Assembly (NCBI GenBank): GCA_030427865.1
Contig: JAUICK010000004.1
Location: 62,001 to 126,000, forward strand
DNA from: Bacteroidia bacterium
GTDB lineage: Bacteria > Bacteroidota > Bacteroidia > Flavobacteriales > Flavobacteriaceae
Length of the DNA stretch: 64,000 nt
Reading direction: 5' to 3'
The notes beneath the pieces are model-generated. The model was not told where the DNA came from, did no database searches, and saw nothing but the letters and a program-made list of their open reading frames with translations. Below are positions 50,379-58,918 of this stretch, in pieces. Position numbers and translations under genes: made by a program. How positions within the stretch are numbered: the first letter of the stretch is position 1; the number at the start of each line of letters is the position of its first letter.

Positions 50379-50951
50379 ATGAAAAAAATAGTTTTAACAT
50401 TTATCTTATTTTACCAGTTGGCAGCTACTTTTGGGCAAGAAAAAAAAGAACTATCGATTATAAAAAATACCAAAAATTGGAGTAAAGAAATTATTAAGTT
50501 TCCAATAGATTGGGTTCCAGAAATAGATGCAAAAGGGTTTGAAGAGTTGTTGTTTTCTCCTAAATGGAGTAACAAAAAAAGTGATGAGTTTTGGTCTTTA
50601 GTAATGTCTTGGAACATTAAATCTAAATCTAAATTATCTAAAAAGAAAATAGCTTATTATTTTAAAAGTTATTTTGATGGATTAATGGAACCAAATCATT
50701 GGGCAAAAGAATTTCCAAAACCAAAAGTTACTTTTAAAAGAAGCTCTAAAAGAAAATTATCTGGAAATATGACGTTTTTTGATGGCTTTCATACAGGAAA
50801 AGTAATAACTGTAAATATAGAAGTAGAACAGTATTTCTGTAAAGAAAATAATAATGTTTTTATCATTTTTAGAATCTCTCCTAAAGCACAAAATCATCCT
50901 ATTTGGAAAAATTTATATCAACTAAAACTACAAACTAATATTTGCAATTAA
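50379..50951 (+). CDS. Exported protein of YceI operon, paralogue 1
   Basis: A 190-residue protein with a signal peptide (MKKIVLTFILFYQLAATFGQ). The ATG at 50379 is preferred over an adjacent TTG at 50376. Motifs include KNWSKEIIKFPIDWVP, LLFSPKWSNKKSDEFWSLVMSWNI, KIAYYFKSYFDGLM and CKENNNVFIIFRISPKAQNHPIWKNLYQLKL. These match the next gene residue by residue at the same spacing, so the two arose by duplication. No known family is recognised. It starts 4 bp after yceI. Confidence 0.8.
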   Translation: MKKIVLTFILFYQLAATFGQEKKELSIIKNTKNWSKEIIKFPIDWVPEIDAKGFEELLFSPKWSNKKSDEFWSLVMSWNIKSKSKLSKKKIAYYFKSYFDGLMEPNHWAKEFPKPKVTFKRSSKRKLSGNMTFFDGFHTGKVITVNIEVEQYFCKENNNVFIIFRISPKAQNHPIWKNLYQLKLQTNICN

Positions 50952-50956
50952 AGGTT

Positions 50957-51544
50957 ATGAAAAATACTACAAAAACACTTTTTTTAGTATTCTTTTTTTT
51001 CTCAATTTCTAATTTCGGGCAAAAAAATGAATTCAATTTAATACAGTTAGATTCCACATGGGGACAAGAAGTGCTTCGTTTTCCAGCAAGAAATATGAAC
51101 TACACAGGTGTAGGAGAAGTACGTTTTCCACCCAAGGGATGGATAAATCCTGAACATCCAAATTTTTGGTCGTATACTTATGCCTGGAACATTAATGTTA
51201 ATAGAAAAATAAATGCCAATGAATTAGCTTCTAATTTGGTGAAATATTTTAATAGTTTAAACAAAATTGACATGAATGATTTAAAAAACTCTCGAAAATC
51301 GACTGCATCAATTAAAAAAACTAAAACAAAAAAATCAACCACTTTTTTCGAAGGAAAAGCAACTATTTTCGATCGTTTTGCAACTCAGAAAATGTTGGTC
51401 TTAAATGTAAAAATTGAAAGTCATTTTTGTAAAAAATTGCAAAAAACAGTTTTGTTATTTACCTTCTCTCCAAAAGAATTCAACCATAAAACTTGGGAAA
51501 TTTTAGATGAAATTAAATTGATAAATGAGGGTTGTAACAACTAA
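50957..51544 (+). CDS. Exported protein of YceI operon, paralogue 2
   Basis: A 195-residue protein with a signal peptide (TLFLVFFFFSISNFGQ). The start at 50957 fits; the earlier TTG at 50942 overlaps the preceding gene. It shares with paralogue 1 the blocks TWGQEVLRFPARN, GEVRFPPKGWINPEHPNFWSYTYAWNI, ELASNLVKYFNSLN and CKKLQKTVLLFTFSPKEFNHKTWEILDEIKL. The middle has a Lys/Ser/Thr-rich insert. It is the last gene of the operon, closed by a strong hairpin. Confidence 0.8.
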   Translation: MKNTTKTLFLVFFFFSISNFGQKNEFNLIQLDSTWGQEVLRFPARNMNYTGVGEVRFPPKGWINPEHPNFWSYTYAWNINVNRKINANELASNLVKYFNSLNKIDMNDLKNSRKSTASIKKTKTKKSTTFFEGKATIFDRFATQKMLVLNVKIESHFCKKLQKTVLLFTFSPKEFNHKTWEILDEIKLINEGCNN

Positions 51545-51572
51545 AAAAGGCGAGCAAAATGCTCGCCTTTTT
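51544..51572. terminator. Bidirectional terminator after the YceI operon
   Basis: AAAAAGGCGAGC (51544-51555) pairs with GCTCGCCTTTTT (51561-51572) between convergent genes. Confidence 0.9.
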
Positions 51573-51592
51573 AATCAATCTAAATTTAAAAT

Positions 51593-51949
51593 CTACTCTA
51601 CTATTAATGTGTATTGTGGAGTTGGATTTAAAGGGCAGAAATACACATACTCTCCTTTTTTTAAGACTACTTTGTTAGACGTTTGTTTCTCATTATTTTT
51701 TACTTGAGCAGTAACATAAGCATTCTTAATGTGGGCTTTCACATCCGATTTTGGTGCTAAAACAAATCCTACATTATGACCTACATTACTATTTGAAATT
51801 TCAAAAATATAGGTTCCTTCTGATAATGTAATTTGTTTCTGTGTAAACTCACCTTTGGTTTGTTCTAAAGAAACTGTTTTAACTTGTTGTGCGTTTGCAT
51901 TAAATGCAAAACCTAATACTACTACTAAAATTGCGATTACTTTTTTCAT
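51593..51949 (-). CDS. Exported cupredoxin-like protein lacking a full copper site
   Basis: A 118-residue protein with a signal peptide (VIAILVVVLGFAFNANAQ) and a cupredoxin-like fold. A His lies in SNVGHNVGFVLAP, and a Cys in GEYVYFCPLNPTPQYTLIVE. In plastocyanin-like proteins the Cys is followed by a His and usually a Met. Here Gln-Tyr replaces them, so a type 1 copper site is incomplete. It may be a structural or electron-transfer relative that binds copper differently. It is preceded by intergenic repeat remnants and the CMD operon on the same strand. Confidence 0.78.
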   Translation of the reverse strand: MKKVIAILVVVLGFAFNANAQQVKTVSLEQTKGEFTQKQITLSEGTYIFEISNSNVGHNVGFVLAPKSDVKAHIKNAYVTAQVKNNEKQTSNKVVLKKGEYVYFCPLNPTPQYTLIVE

Positions 51950-51988
51950 CTTTTCTATTGTTTTGTTTTTATAGATTAATTTGATTTA

Positions 51989-52015
51989 GATTTCCGTTTT
52001 CACGGGAATGACATT
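51989..52015. repeat. Remnant of a CGTTTTCACGGGAATGAC-type intergenic repeat
   Basis: GATTTCCGTTTTCACGGGAATGACATT has the CCGT-N4-ACGG hairpin and flanks of a repeat that is abundant in flavobacterial genomes (from memory). This single partial copy lies between the cupredoxin and CMD genes. Confidence 0.5.
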
Positions 52016-52026
52016 TTTAACAGAAA

Positions 52027-52045
52027 CACGAGGCAAAACCTCGTG
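52027..52045 (-). terminator. Hairpin after the CMD-family gene
   Basis: CACGAGG (52027-52033) pairs with CCTCGTG (52039-52045), 14 bp beyond the stop at 52059 on the minus strand. Its T run is weak. Confidence 0.5.
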
Positions 52046-52058
52046 AATCATTTTTGTA

Positions 52059-52607
52059 TTATGCTGTTGCTAATTCTAAAGGTTGTGCTACTGGAAAATC
52101 TACAGGAACTTCGGTAGTTCTGTGAAAATAGTTTGTAATTGTTATTTCACCAATTTGTACAATAACATCAGCTAAACTCCCTTTTGTATAACCTGCTGCA
52201 TAGAAATTTTCAACCGTTTCTGGAGTTGCTGCTCCTCTATTTACTGCTACACTTTTTGCAAATTTTGCTAAAGCATCTAATTTTGAATCAAAAGGAGCGT
52301 TTCCTGCTCTTAATTCTAAGATGGCACTATCAGAAAAACCATTCATTTTTCCAATTGCAGTGTGCGCTGACAAACAGTAAATACACTCATTTACTTGACT
52401 TACAGCTAAATTGATTACTTCTTTTTCTTTGTTAGAAAGACTTGTTTTTGCTTGTCCTATTGCTAATAAATTTCCTAAAGCAGTGTCACTGTGTGCAAAA
52501 GAGGCATAAATATTTGGTACAAAACCTAACCCTTTTTCCAATTGACTAAAAATTACTTGATTGTTTTCTGATACTTCGTTTTTTGTTGGTACATTAAATG
52601 TGCTCAT
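52059..52607 (-). CDS. Carboxymuconolactone decarboxylase / AhpD-like family protein
   Basis: A 182-residue all-helical protein of the CMD family. The start at 52607 (MSTFNVPTKNEV) is preferred over the extended frame from 52715, which overlaps the upstream small ORF. The redox motif ECIYCLSAHTAIG (CxxC then H after three residues) is that of AhpD-like peroxidase-reductase proteins, so disulfide chemistry or peroxide response is likelier than decarboxylation. It is downstream of a 31-residue zinc-ribbon ORF and of an AraC regulator on the same strand. Confidence 0.88.
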   Translation of the reverse strand: MSTFNVPTKNEVSENNQVIFSQLEKGLGFVPNIYASFAHSDTALGNLLAIGQAKTSLSNKEKEVINLAVSQVNECIYCLSAHTAIGKMNGFSDSAILELRAGNAPFDSKLDALAKFAKSVAVNRGAATPETVENFYAAGYTKGSLADVIVQIGEITITNYFHRTTEVPVDFPVAQPLELATA

Positions 52608-52671
52608 AATTGTAATGCCTGCTGCAAACAGGACTTTTTTATTGATTATTATTTGTTTTTGTTTACTTTTT

Positions 52672-52767
52672 TTATTTGCAAGTACAAATTTGTTGTTCTG
52701 GGTTTTGCTCATCATACGTTTGGTAACCCCAACAGTTTGGACATTGTGTTTGTTCTATTGTTTTCAT
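52672..52767 (-). CDS. 31-residue zinc-ribbon microprotein
   Basis: The minus-strand ATG at 52767 opens a 31-codon frame, MKTIEQTQCPNCWGYQTYDE then QNPEQQICTCK. CPNC and CTC form a zinc-knuckle-like set of four cysteines. It lies 64 bp before the CMD start and probably shares its transcript. A CATCTTTG element about 50 nt upstream resembles the -7 box. The cysteine spacing argues against a chance ORF. Function unknown. Confidence 0.6.
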   Translation of the reverse strand: MKTIEQTQCPNCWGYQTYDEQNPEQQICTCK

Positions 52768-52889
52768 AATTCTTGTTTTTTATTTTGATTAAACAGCTTA
52801 TTTCTGTTTGACTCTGCAAAGATGCAACCAACATGAAGGTTTAAAAATGGACAAAAGTTCCTACTGTTTGGACAAGTAAAAAAGTTGGC

Positions 52890-53013
52890 AAAAAAGCTTG
52901 CGTGAAGGATTGAACAAATTGTTTGAGCTCTTTTAAAGTTTAATTAAACTTTAAAAAGCGAGTTGTGAAAGCCTGACTTGGTCCTGAATGCTTTCAGGAT
53001 AAAGGCACGCCAA
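52890..53013 (+). repeat. Dispersed GTTTGAGCTC repeat, copy 3
   Basis: GCTTGCGTGAAGGATTGAAC, then GTTTGAGCTC, a long A/T hairpin (AAAGTTTAATTAAACTTT), AAAAAGCGAG, GTGAAAGCCTGAC, a second hairpin (CCTGAATGCTTTCAGG) and GGCACGCC. It is the longest and most structured copy. It separates the CMD operon from the AraC regulator gene. Confidence 0.75.
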
Positions 53014-53027
53014 AAAAAAAGTAAAAA

Positions 53028-53867
53028 TTAATACTCCTTTTTAAATTGTAAAGGCGACTTAGAAATGGCTTTGGTAAAGAAACGAGTAAAATAAGCAGGA
53101 TCGTTAAAACCCAACTCAAAAGCAATTTCTTTTACGTTTTTATCTGTGTAAATAAGTAAGCGTTTTGCTTCTAACAAAATGCGATTTTTAATAAAATCTG
53201 ATGGTGTTTTTGTACCTATTTTCTGAAAGTGTTTGGTAATTGATTTTGGAGAAACCCCCAATCTGTTGGCATAATCTGTTACTGAATGTAGGGTTCTAAA
53301 ATTCTGCTCTACCAACAAGCTAAAATCTTTGAACAAACGTGTTTCAGTGTCTTCTTTAATAACGTGATTTTCTTTTTTTACACGAACAGAATTGATAATA
53401 AATTGTTTTAAATAAGCCTGCAACATATCGTATTGAGCAGTTTCGTTTTGTTGAAATTCTTCAATTAAACTCTCTATAATAAATTGCAGTTTTTGAGTGT
53501 CTTTTTTACAGGGTTTTACAAATGGAGTTTCGTAAATATTGTTGAATAAAATTCCGTTACAAGCCACTTCTTTATCGTGTGTTTGTATGCAGTAAAAATC
53601 TCTTACAAACGTGAGTTTATAAGCGGTTTTAATCTGTTCTGAATCTACTGTAAACACTTGACCGGGAGATAGAAAAAAAAGCACATTATCTTCAAAATTA
53701 TATTGCTCAAAATCGATGTTGTAGGTTCCTTTTCCTTCTTGAACCCAATAGATAGAATAGGCATTTTGTTGCACTGAATGATCTATAGTACATGCTTTTT
53801 CAAACTGAACGGTACTTACAGAAAAGGTTTCTCCAAAAGAATATTTTACGATGTCTTGAACTGCCAT
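53028..53867 (-). CDS. AraC-family transcriptional regulator
   Basis: A 279-residue regulator. The N-terminal cupin-like domain (QNAYSIYWVQEGKGTYNIDFEQYNFEDNVLFFLSPGQVF) is followed by a C-terminal HTH_AraC domain (~180-279: DYANRLGVSPKSITKHFQKIGTKTPSDFIKNRILLEAKRLLIYTDKNVKEIAFELGFNDPAYFTRFFTKA). The second HTH is intact (ELGFNDPAYFTRFF). It lies upstream of the CMD/zinc-ribbon operon on the same strand, with the repeat copy between. Control of that operon is plausible but not shown. Confidence 0.92.
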   Translation of the reverse strand: MAVQDIVKYSFGETFSVSTVQFEKACTIDHSVQQNAYSIYWVQEGKGTYNIDFEQYNFEDNVLFFLSPGQVFTVDSEQIKTAYKLTFVRDFYCIQTHDKEVACNGILFNNIYETPFVKPCKKDTQKLQFIIESLIEEFQQNETAQYDMLQAYLKQFIINSVRVKKENHVIKEDTETRLFKDFSLLVEQNFRTLHSVTDYANRLGVSPKSITKHFQKIGTKTPSDFIKNRILLEAKRLLIYTDKNVKEIAFELGFNDPAYFTRFFTKAISKSPLQFKKEY

Positions 53868-53974
53868 TTGGTTGTTTTGTGTATGGTTGGTCGTTATTTT
53901 GGAATAATTCTTGCTACATACTATACAAATATTTACTATTTTGGTTTAAGAATTATTGTAACTCTATATCTACT

Positions 53975-55075
53975 ATGAAAAAAAATATTTTAACTCTTAT
54001 ACTTTTAAGTATAACCTTTTCTTTTTTTGCAACAGAACAAAGACCTGATAAGTTACAATATAAAGGAAATGAATATAATCTAAGTGCAGGTTGGGGGCAT
54101 CCAACACCTCTACAAACTTATTATACTCAAAATGATATAAAATATCCTTTTGAAATGATTAGTACCGCTAATTATAGAGGGCATATAGCTTTCTGGGAAA
54201 TTAAAAACAACAAACTGTTTTTAAAAAAAATTAAAGTAAGAGATAAGTTTTATACTCCTAAATATTACAAAGTTAGATCGGATATTGATAATCAATTAAA
54301 TAATAATGAAGTTTATGCAGATTGGTTTAGTGGTGTAATCTCTATTAATCCATTGACAAAAAAAGGGTATACAGATTCATCTAAAACAGTTTTCTTTTTA
54401 ATAAGAAAAGGAGAGGTTATAAAACATCAATTAGTTACAAATACAGACATTAAGAAAATTCAAAAAATGTCTCAAAAAGACACTAATAATGTAAAATTGA
54501 TGGAGAAATACTTGATGCTTGTTTTAAATGAAAATTATGTTTCATACTATTTTAGGCTTAATAGTCAAAAAGACACTATATCGTTTAAAGATAAAAGTGG
54601 TTACTTAAAAGGTAATAAAGGTCTAAGTCCTGTTTTAAAATACTATTCCAATGATCACACCAAATGGCCATATTATTGGGAAAATTTAGAAAAAAATGGA
54701 GCCCCTGTATGTGACTGGAAAATAATAAACAATAAATTGTATTTAGAAAAAATCAATTTACATTCTGGAACTGGTTTCTATGAAATAAATAAAGATACTG
54801 TTCAACTAAGTTCACTTTTTTATAAAAAAATAGAGAATAATAAAGTTTTTGCAGATTGGATTTCAGGAATTTATATTATTGAAAAAGGAAAAAATGTATA
54901 TGATGAGTTTATTACTTCATATTCGAAGTTTAAAGTTGATACCTATACTTTTCTGAGAATTGATAAAGGTGAAATTTTAGAAACTTATTCAGTTGATAAA
55001 GATTTTGATTTCAATAATATCCCTAAAGATACTAATCAAGGGTTAAAAAAAATTTTACACGAATTAAATAATTAA
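53975..55075 (+). CDS. Exported protein with two copies of an uncharacterised domain
   Basis: A 366-residue protein starting at the ATG at 53975 (MKKNILTLILLSITFSFFA signal). A longer frame from 53792 runs through the promoter of the divergent AraC gene and is rejected. The mature part repeats a ~150-residue unit. Unit 1 has YPFEMISTANYRGHIAFWEIKNNKLFLKKIKV and NNEVYADWFSGVI. Unit 2 has WPYYWENLEKNGAPVCDWKIINNKLYLEKINL and NNKVFADWISGIY. The shared core W-KI-NNKL-L-KI and ADW-SG is strong. Family and function unknown. Confidence 0.8.
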   Translation: MKKNILTLILLSITFSFFATEQRPDKLQYKGNEYNLSAGWGHPTPLQTYYTQNDIKYPFEMISTANYRGHIAFWEIKNNKLFLKKIKVRDKFYTPKYYKVRSDIDNQLNNNEVYADWFSGVISINPLTKKGYTDSSKTVFFLIRKGEVIKHQLVTNTDIKKIQKMSQKDTNNVKLMEKYLMLVLNENYVSYYFRLNSQKDTISFKDKSGYLKGNKGLSPVLKYYSNDHTKWPYYWENLEKNGAPVCDWKIINNKLYLEKINLHSGTGFYEINKDTVQLSSLFYKKIENNKVFADWISGIYIIEKGKNVYDEFITSYSKFKVDTYTFLRIDKGEILETYSVDKDFDFNNIPKDTNQGLKKILHELNN

Positions 55076-55376
55076 TATTAAAAAAAACTCTCCAAAACCT
55101 TGGAATTATTAAATCCTAATGCGTTAATTCTTCATCAATATTATACTTTTAGTGGTTGTTTACGCTTATATTAATAAATCAGGGAAAAACTACTATATAA
55201 AAATAACTTCTTACCATACATCAATTTAATTTTATGAAGAATAATTTATTTTTGTAAATTACAATTAACAATTTCGTTATATATCTTTATATAATATTCT
55301 CCAATCTATTATACTTATATGCAAAAAAGCGTGAGTTTATATCTTACGCTTTTTTATTTTTATGAGGATTTTAATT
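55076..55376. other. 301-bp gap without genes
   Basis: AT-rich sequence between convergent genes. I see no ORF or repeat in it except the terminator hairpin at 55324-55354. Confidence 0.6.
55324..55354. terminator. Bidirectional terminator near brnQ
   Basis: AAAAAGCGTGAG (55324-55335) pairs with CTTACGCTTTTT (55343-55354) with one G-T pair. It is 22 bp beyond the brnQ stop on the minus strand, and far (about 250 bp) from the plus-strand gene. Confidence 0.8.
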
Positions 55377-56648
55377 CTATATTTTAAAAAAACGCTTAGA
55401 ATTACTAACTACAAAAACCAAAAAAGCAGGCAATACCCAACCCAAGTTAGAGTTTGCCAATGGAATTATGTTTTTAATTCCGACTAAATTTTCTCTTGGA
55501 ATAATAAATCCTAAAAAATCTGGAATACTAAACACAAATGTGACTAATACAACTGCTCTAAATACTTGTTTTGAAGCATACTTGTTTGGAACAATATTTA
55601 GTAAAATTAAAACAATAGTTATTGGGTATAAAAACATTAAGGCAGGTACTGCCAATGTAATAATAAAATCTACTTGATAACTCCCAACAATAATTCCAAT
55701 AACAGAAGCTATAGCTGCAGTAATAATATATGCTTTTTGCGAGTTATTACAGATGCCTTTAATATAATCTGCGGTTCCTGTTACGATACCAACTGCAGTT
55801 GTAAAACACGCTAAAGCTACCAAAACACTTAAAAAAGAGGTTCCTAAATTACCTAAAGTTTGCGTACTTAAACTTGTTAGAATTTCTGTTCTTGAAGCTT
55901 TTTCAACAAACGTTGATGAGAATAACGATCCGCTTAAAATTAATCCTCCATAAATCAATAGCAAACCTGTTCCAGCAATTAATCCTGCTTTTCTAATTAG
56001 GTTTCTCTTAGCGTCAAAAGTTGTATGACTGCTGTAATTTAAAGAAATAATGATAACTGCACCAACGACAACACCTCCAATAGCATCAAAGGTTTGATAA
56101 CCTTCTAAAAGTCCATCTACAAAAGGAATTGTAAAAGTCGATGGATGTACTGCTCCTGATGATGTAAAAATGGCAATTCCAATAATAATCAGCAAAATTA
56201 ACACAATAATTGGTGTTAAAAACTTACCGATTAAACCAATAATTTTAGAACGATTGATGGCAAATACAAACACCAATACAAAATAAACAATACTGGTAAA
56301 AATTGCTGCAGTATCTGCAAACGGTTGCACTGTCATTTCGTGTGTAACTGCCGCTGTTCTTGGCGATGGAATAGCAATTGCTATAATGTAAATTAAGAAA
56401 CAATACAAAGTGCTAAACGCCGGAGATACTTTTTTACCAAAATCGTATAAAGTTCCTTGTAATTTTGCGTGTGCAAAAATTGCCAAAATAGGTATGGTTA
56501 CTGCTGTGGTTACAAATCCTAACACTACAATCCACCAATCTAAACCTGCTTTTGCACCTAAACTTGGTGGTAAAATTAAATTTCCTGCTCCAAAAAAGAG
56601 CGAAAAAAGTGCAAAACCTGCAATCCAAATTTCTTTTGTTTTGTTCAT
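55377..56648 (-). CDS. brnQ: Branched-chain amino acid transporter, BrnQ/LIVCS family
   Basis: A 423-residue cation-coupled permease with about twelve membrane helices. The start at 56648 gives the standard opening MNKTKEIWIAGFALFSLFFGAGNLILPPSLG. The longer frame from 56705 would cross the divergent promoter. It imports Leu, Ile and Val with Na+ or H+. It is divergent from the hydrolase at 56693, 44 bp between start codons. Confidence 0.95.
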   Translation of the reverse strand: MNKTKEIWIAGFALFSLFFGAGNLILPPSLGAKAGLDWWIVVLGFVTTAVTIPILAIFAHAKLQGTLYDFGKKVSPAFSTLYCFLIYIIAIAIPSPRTAAVTHEMTVQPFADTAAIFTSIVYFVLVFVFAINRSKIIGLIGKFLTPIIVLILLIIIGIAIFTSSGAVHPSTFTIPFVDGLLEGYQTFDAIGGVVVGAVIIISLNYSSHTTFDAKRNLIRKAGLIAGTGLLLIYGGLILSGSLFSSTFVEKASRTEILTSLSTQTLGNLGTSFLSVLVALACFTTAVGIVTGTADYIKGICNNSQKAYIITAAIASVIGIIVGSYQVDFIITLAVPALMFLYPITIVLILLNIVPNKYASKQVFRAVVLVTFVFSIPDFLGFIIPRENLVGIKNIIPLANSNLGWVLPAFLVFVVSNSKRFFKI

Positions 56649-56680
56649 TAATTGGTTGATTTTTATTCTTGAAATATACA

Positions 56681-56688
56681 TATTTTTG
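56681..56688 (+). promoter_or_regulatory. -7 element TATTTTTG with 4 nt to the ATG (leaderless start)
   Basis: TATTTTTG ends 4 nt before the ATG at 56693, the same geometry as at 39066 and 59973. Confidence 0.6.
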
Positions 56689-56692
56689 TGTG

Positions 56693-57478
56693 ATGCAAAA
56701 ATCAATCACTTTTAAAAATGCGAACATTTCTTTTTCTGATGTTGGAAAAGGAACTGCTGTAGTTCTCATCCATGGGTTTTTAGAAAACTCTACAATGTGG
56801 AATAAAATAACACCTCAACTATCAAAAAGTAATAGAGTTATTTCTATTGATTTATTGGGTCATGGAAAATCGGATTGTTTAGGCTATGTGCACTCTATGG
56901 AGTTGTTTGCAGAAACTATAGAAGCTGTTTTAAAACATTTACGCATTAAAAAATGCATTTTAATTGGGCATTCTTTGGGTGGCTATGTGGCTTTAGCTTT
57001 TGCAGAAAAACATCCGCAAAAAATAAAAGGTTTGTGTTTGATGAATTCTACTTCAAATGAAGATGATGAAGAACGTAAAGCATTAAGAGCGAAAGCCAAT
57101 ACAATGATACAGAACAACTTTACAAATATGATACGTATGTCTTTTGCTAATTTGTTTGGACCTAAAAGCAAAGAAATCTATCAAAAAGAATTAAAATTAG
57201 CTTTACAAGAAGCTTTGCAAACACCCGTGCAAGGTTATATAGCGGCAAATGAAGGTATGAGAATTAGATCCAATAGAAATGATGTTTTAGTAAAAAATGA
57301 TTTTAAAAAACTGATAATTGTAGGTAAAAATGATCCTGTTTTAGATTATAAATTATCTTTAGTAGAGGCAAAAAAAACAAATGCTGAAACTGTAATTTTT
57401 CCGAACGGACACATGAGTCATATTGAGAATACTCAAGGTTTAATTACTGTATTAAAGCAGTTTATTAAGCATTGTTAA
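56693..57478 (+). CDS. Alpha/beta-fold hydrolase
   Basis: A 261-residue hydrolase. Oxyanion motif VVLIHGFLENSTMW, nucleophile elbow GHSLGGYVALAFA (Ser ~89), acid region VGKNDPVLDY and catalytic His in NGHMSHIEN. The ATG at 56693 is chosen because a -7 element occupies 56681-56688 and leaves no room for the earlier frame start at 56669. It is an esterase/lipase-like enzyme of unknown substrate. Confidence 0.9.
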   Translation: MQKSITFKNANISFSDVGKGTAVVLIHGFLENSTMWNKITPQLSKSNRVISIDLLGHGKSDCLGYVHSMELFAETIEAVLKHLRIKKCILIGHSLGGYVALAFAEKHPQKIKGLCLMNSTSNEDDEERKALRAKANTMIQNNFTNMIRMSFANLFGPKSKEIYQKELKLALQEALQTPVQGYIAANEGMRIRSNRNDVLVKNDFKKLIIVGKNDPVLDYKLSLVEAKKTNAETVIFPNGHMSHIENTQGLITVLKQFIKHC

Positions 57479-57574
57479 ATTTGACTTTCTACTTAAAAAA
57501 GGTTAACTTCGTTTAACTTCTAATGAATTGAATTAAAACTTACCTTATTAGAATAGTTACCCTTATTTGAAAAA

Positions 57575-58882
57575 ATGACACAACATAGAAAAAGAAATAA
57601 GAATTTAGGACTTCTAGAACTAATTGCAATTGCACTTGGAGGAATGGTTGGTGGTGGAATTTTTACGATTTTAGGAATATCTGTTTCTTTAATTGGCAAC
57701 TTAACACCAATAGCAATAATAATTGGTGGTATAATAGCTTCTTTAGCAGCATATTCTTATGTAAAATTAGGTTTATTTTACAGAGACGAAGGGGCAACAT
57801 ATTCATTCTTTAAAAAAACATATCCAAAATCAAACTTTTCTGCTTCTGTAATCGGTTGGTTTATCATTTTCGGTTACATAAGTACATTAGCTTTATATGC
57901 CTATACATTTGCCTCTTACGCTATTAGCAGTACAGATTTTGCAGATAATATTTGGATTAGAAAAGGTATTGCAATTGGTGTTATCGGAATTTTTACCTTA
58001 ATAAATATTTGGAGTGTAAATGGAATGGGAAAAATTGAGGATTTAATGGTATATACAAAACTTATAGTTTTAACGATTATTTCAATTGTCTTAATGACTC
58101 ATGGAACTTCTGACTTTAATACTTTCATTAACAATATGGCTTTAGATTTAGAACAATCAAGTGTTTTTTCAATTTTGATAGTTTCTTCATTAACCTTTGT
58201 AGCTTTTGAAGGATTTCAATTAGTAATTAATGCGGTTAATGAAATGACAAATCCCGAAAAAAATATCCCAAGAGCAATTTATAGCGCTATTTCTTTAGCT
58301 GTAATAATATATGTGGTTATAGCAATGGGTGCTTTGTTTGCAATACCTACAGAAGAAATTATTAAGAATAAAGAATTTGCACTCGCATCTGGAGCTGGTA
58401 ATGTTTTGGGTGCTTTAGGAACAAATCTTGTTATTTTCGGAGCAATTTTAGCAACAAGTAGTGCCATAAGCGGCACTGTTTTTGGGTCTTCACGTCAAAT
58501 GTCTGTAATTGCAAAAGATGGTTATTTCCCTCGGATTTTGTCTATCCGAAAAAAGAACAGTCCACAAAATGCAATTATCGCTATGGCATTAATTTCTTGT
58601 CTATTAATCTCAATTGGTGGCTTGGAGTTAATTCTTGAATTTGGAAGTGTAACTTTTCTTTTAGTATCACTTTTAATGGCAATAGCTAATTTTAAAATCA
58701 GAAAAAAAACGAACTCATCAACTTTTCTGACAACGTTATCAATCATTGGATTGAGCATTGGAGGGATTTTAATTTTATATTACGAATTGACAAATAATTG
58801 GCAACAAATGTTAGCGATAATTATAATTTATGTTCTGCTTTCTTTTGGAGCTTGGAAATTTTCATCTTACAAAAAAAACTAA
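57575..58882 (+). CDS. APC-superfamily amino acid permease
   Basis: A 435-residue permease with twelve predicted helices. The first has the APC signature LLELIAIALGGMVGGGIFTILG; helix 6 has FVAFEGFQLVINAVNEMTNPEKNIPRAIY, typical of amino acid/polyamine transporters. Substrate not predictable. It is convergent with thiL (36 bp between stops). Confidence 0.9.
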   Translation: MTQHRKRNKNLGLLELIAIALGGMVGGGIFTILGISVSLIGNLTPIAIIIGGIIASLAAYSYVKLGLFYRDEGATYSFFKKTYPKSNFSASVIGWFIIFGYISTLALYAYTFASYAISSTDFADNIWIRKGIAIGVIGIFTLINIWSVNGMGKIEDLMVYTKLIVLTIISIVLMTHGTSDFNTFINNMALDLEQSSVFSILIVSSLTFVAFEGFQLVINAVNEMTNPEKNIPRAIYSAISLAVIIYVVIAMGALFAIPTEEIIKNKEFALASGAGNVLGALGTNLVIFGAILATSSAISGTVFGSSRQMSVIAKDGYFPRILSIRKKNSPQNAIIAMALISCLLISIGGLELILEFGSVTFLLVSLLMAIANFKIRKKTNSSTFLTTLSIIGLSIGGILILYYELTNNWQQMLAIIIIYVLLSFGAWKFSSYKKN

Positions 58883-58918
58883 ATACAAAAATTTCTGTAA
58901 GAGGCAATTCTTTGTTTA

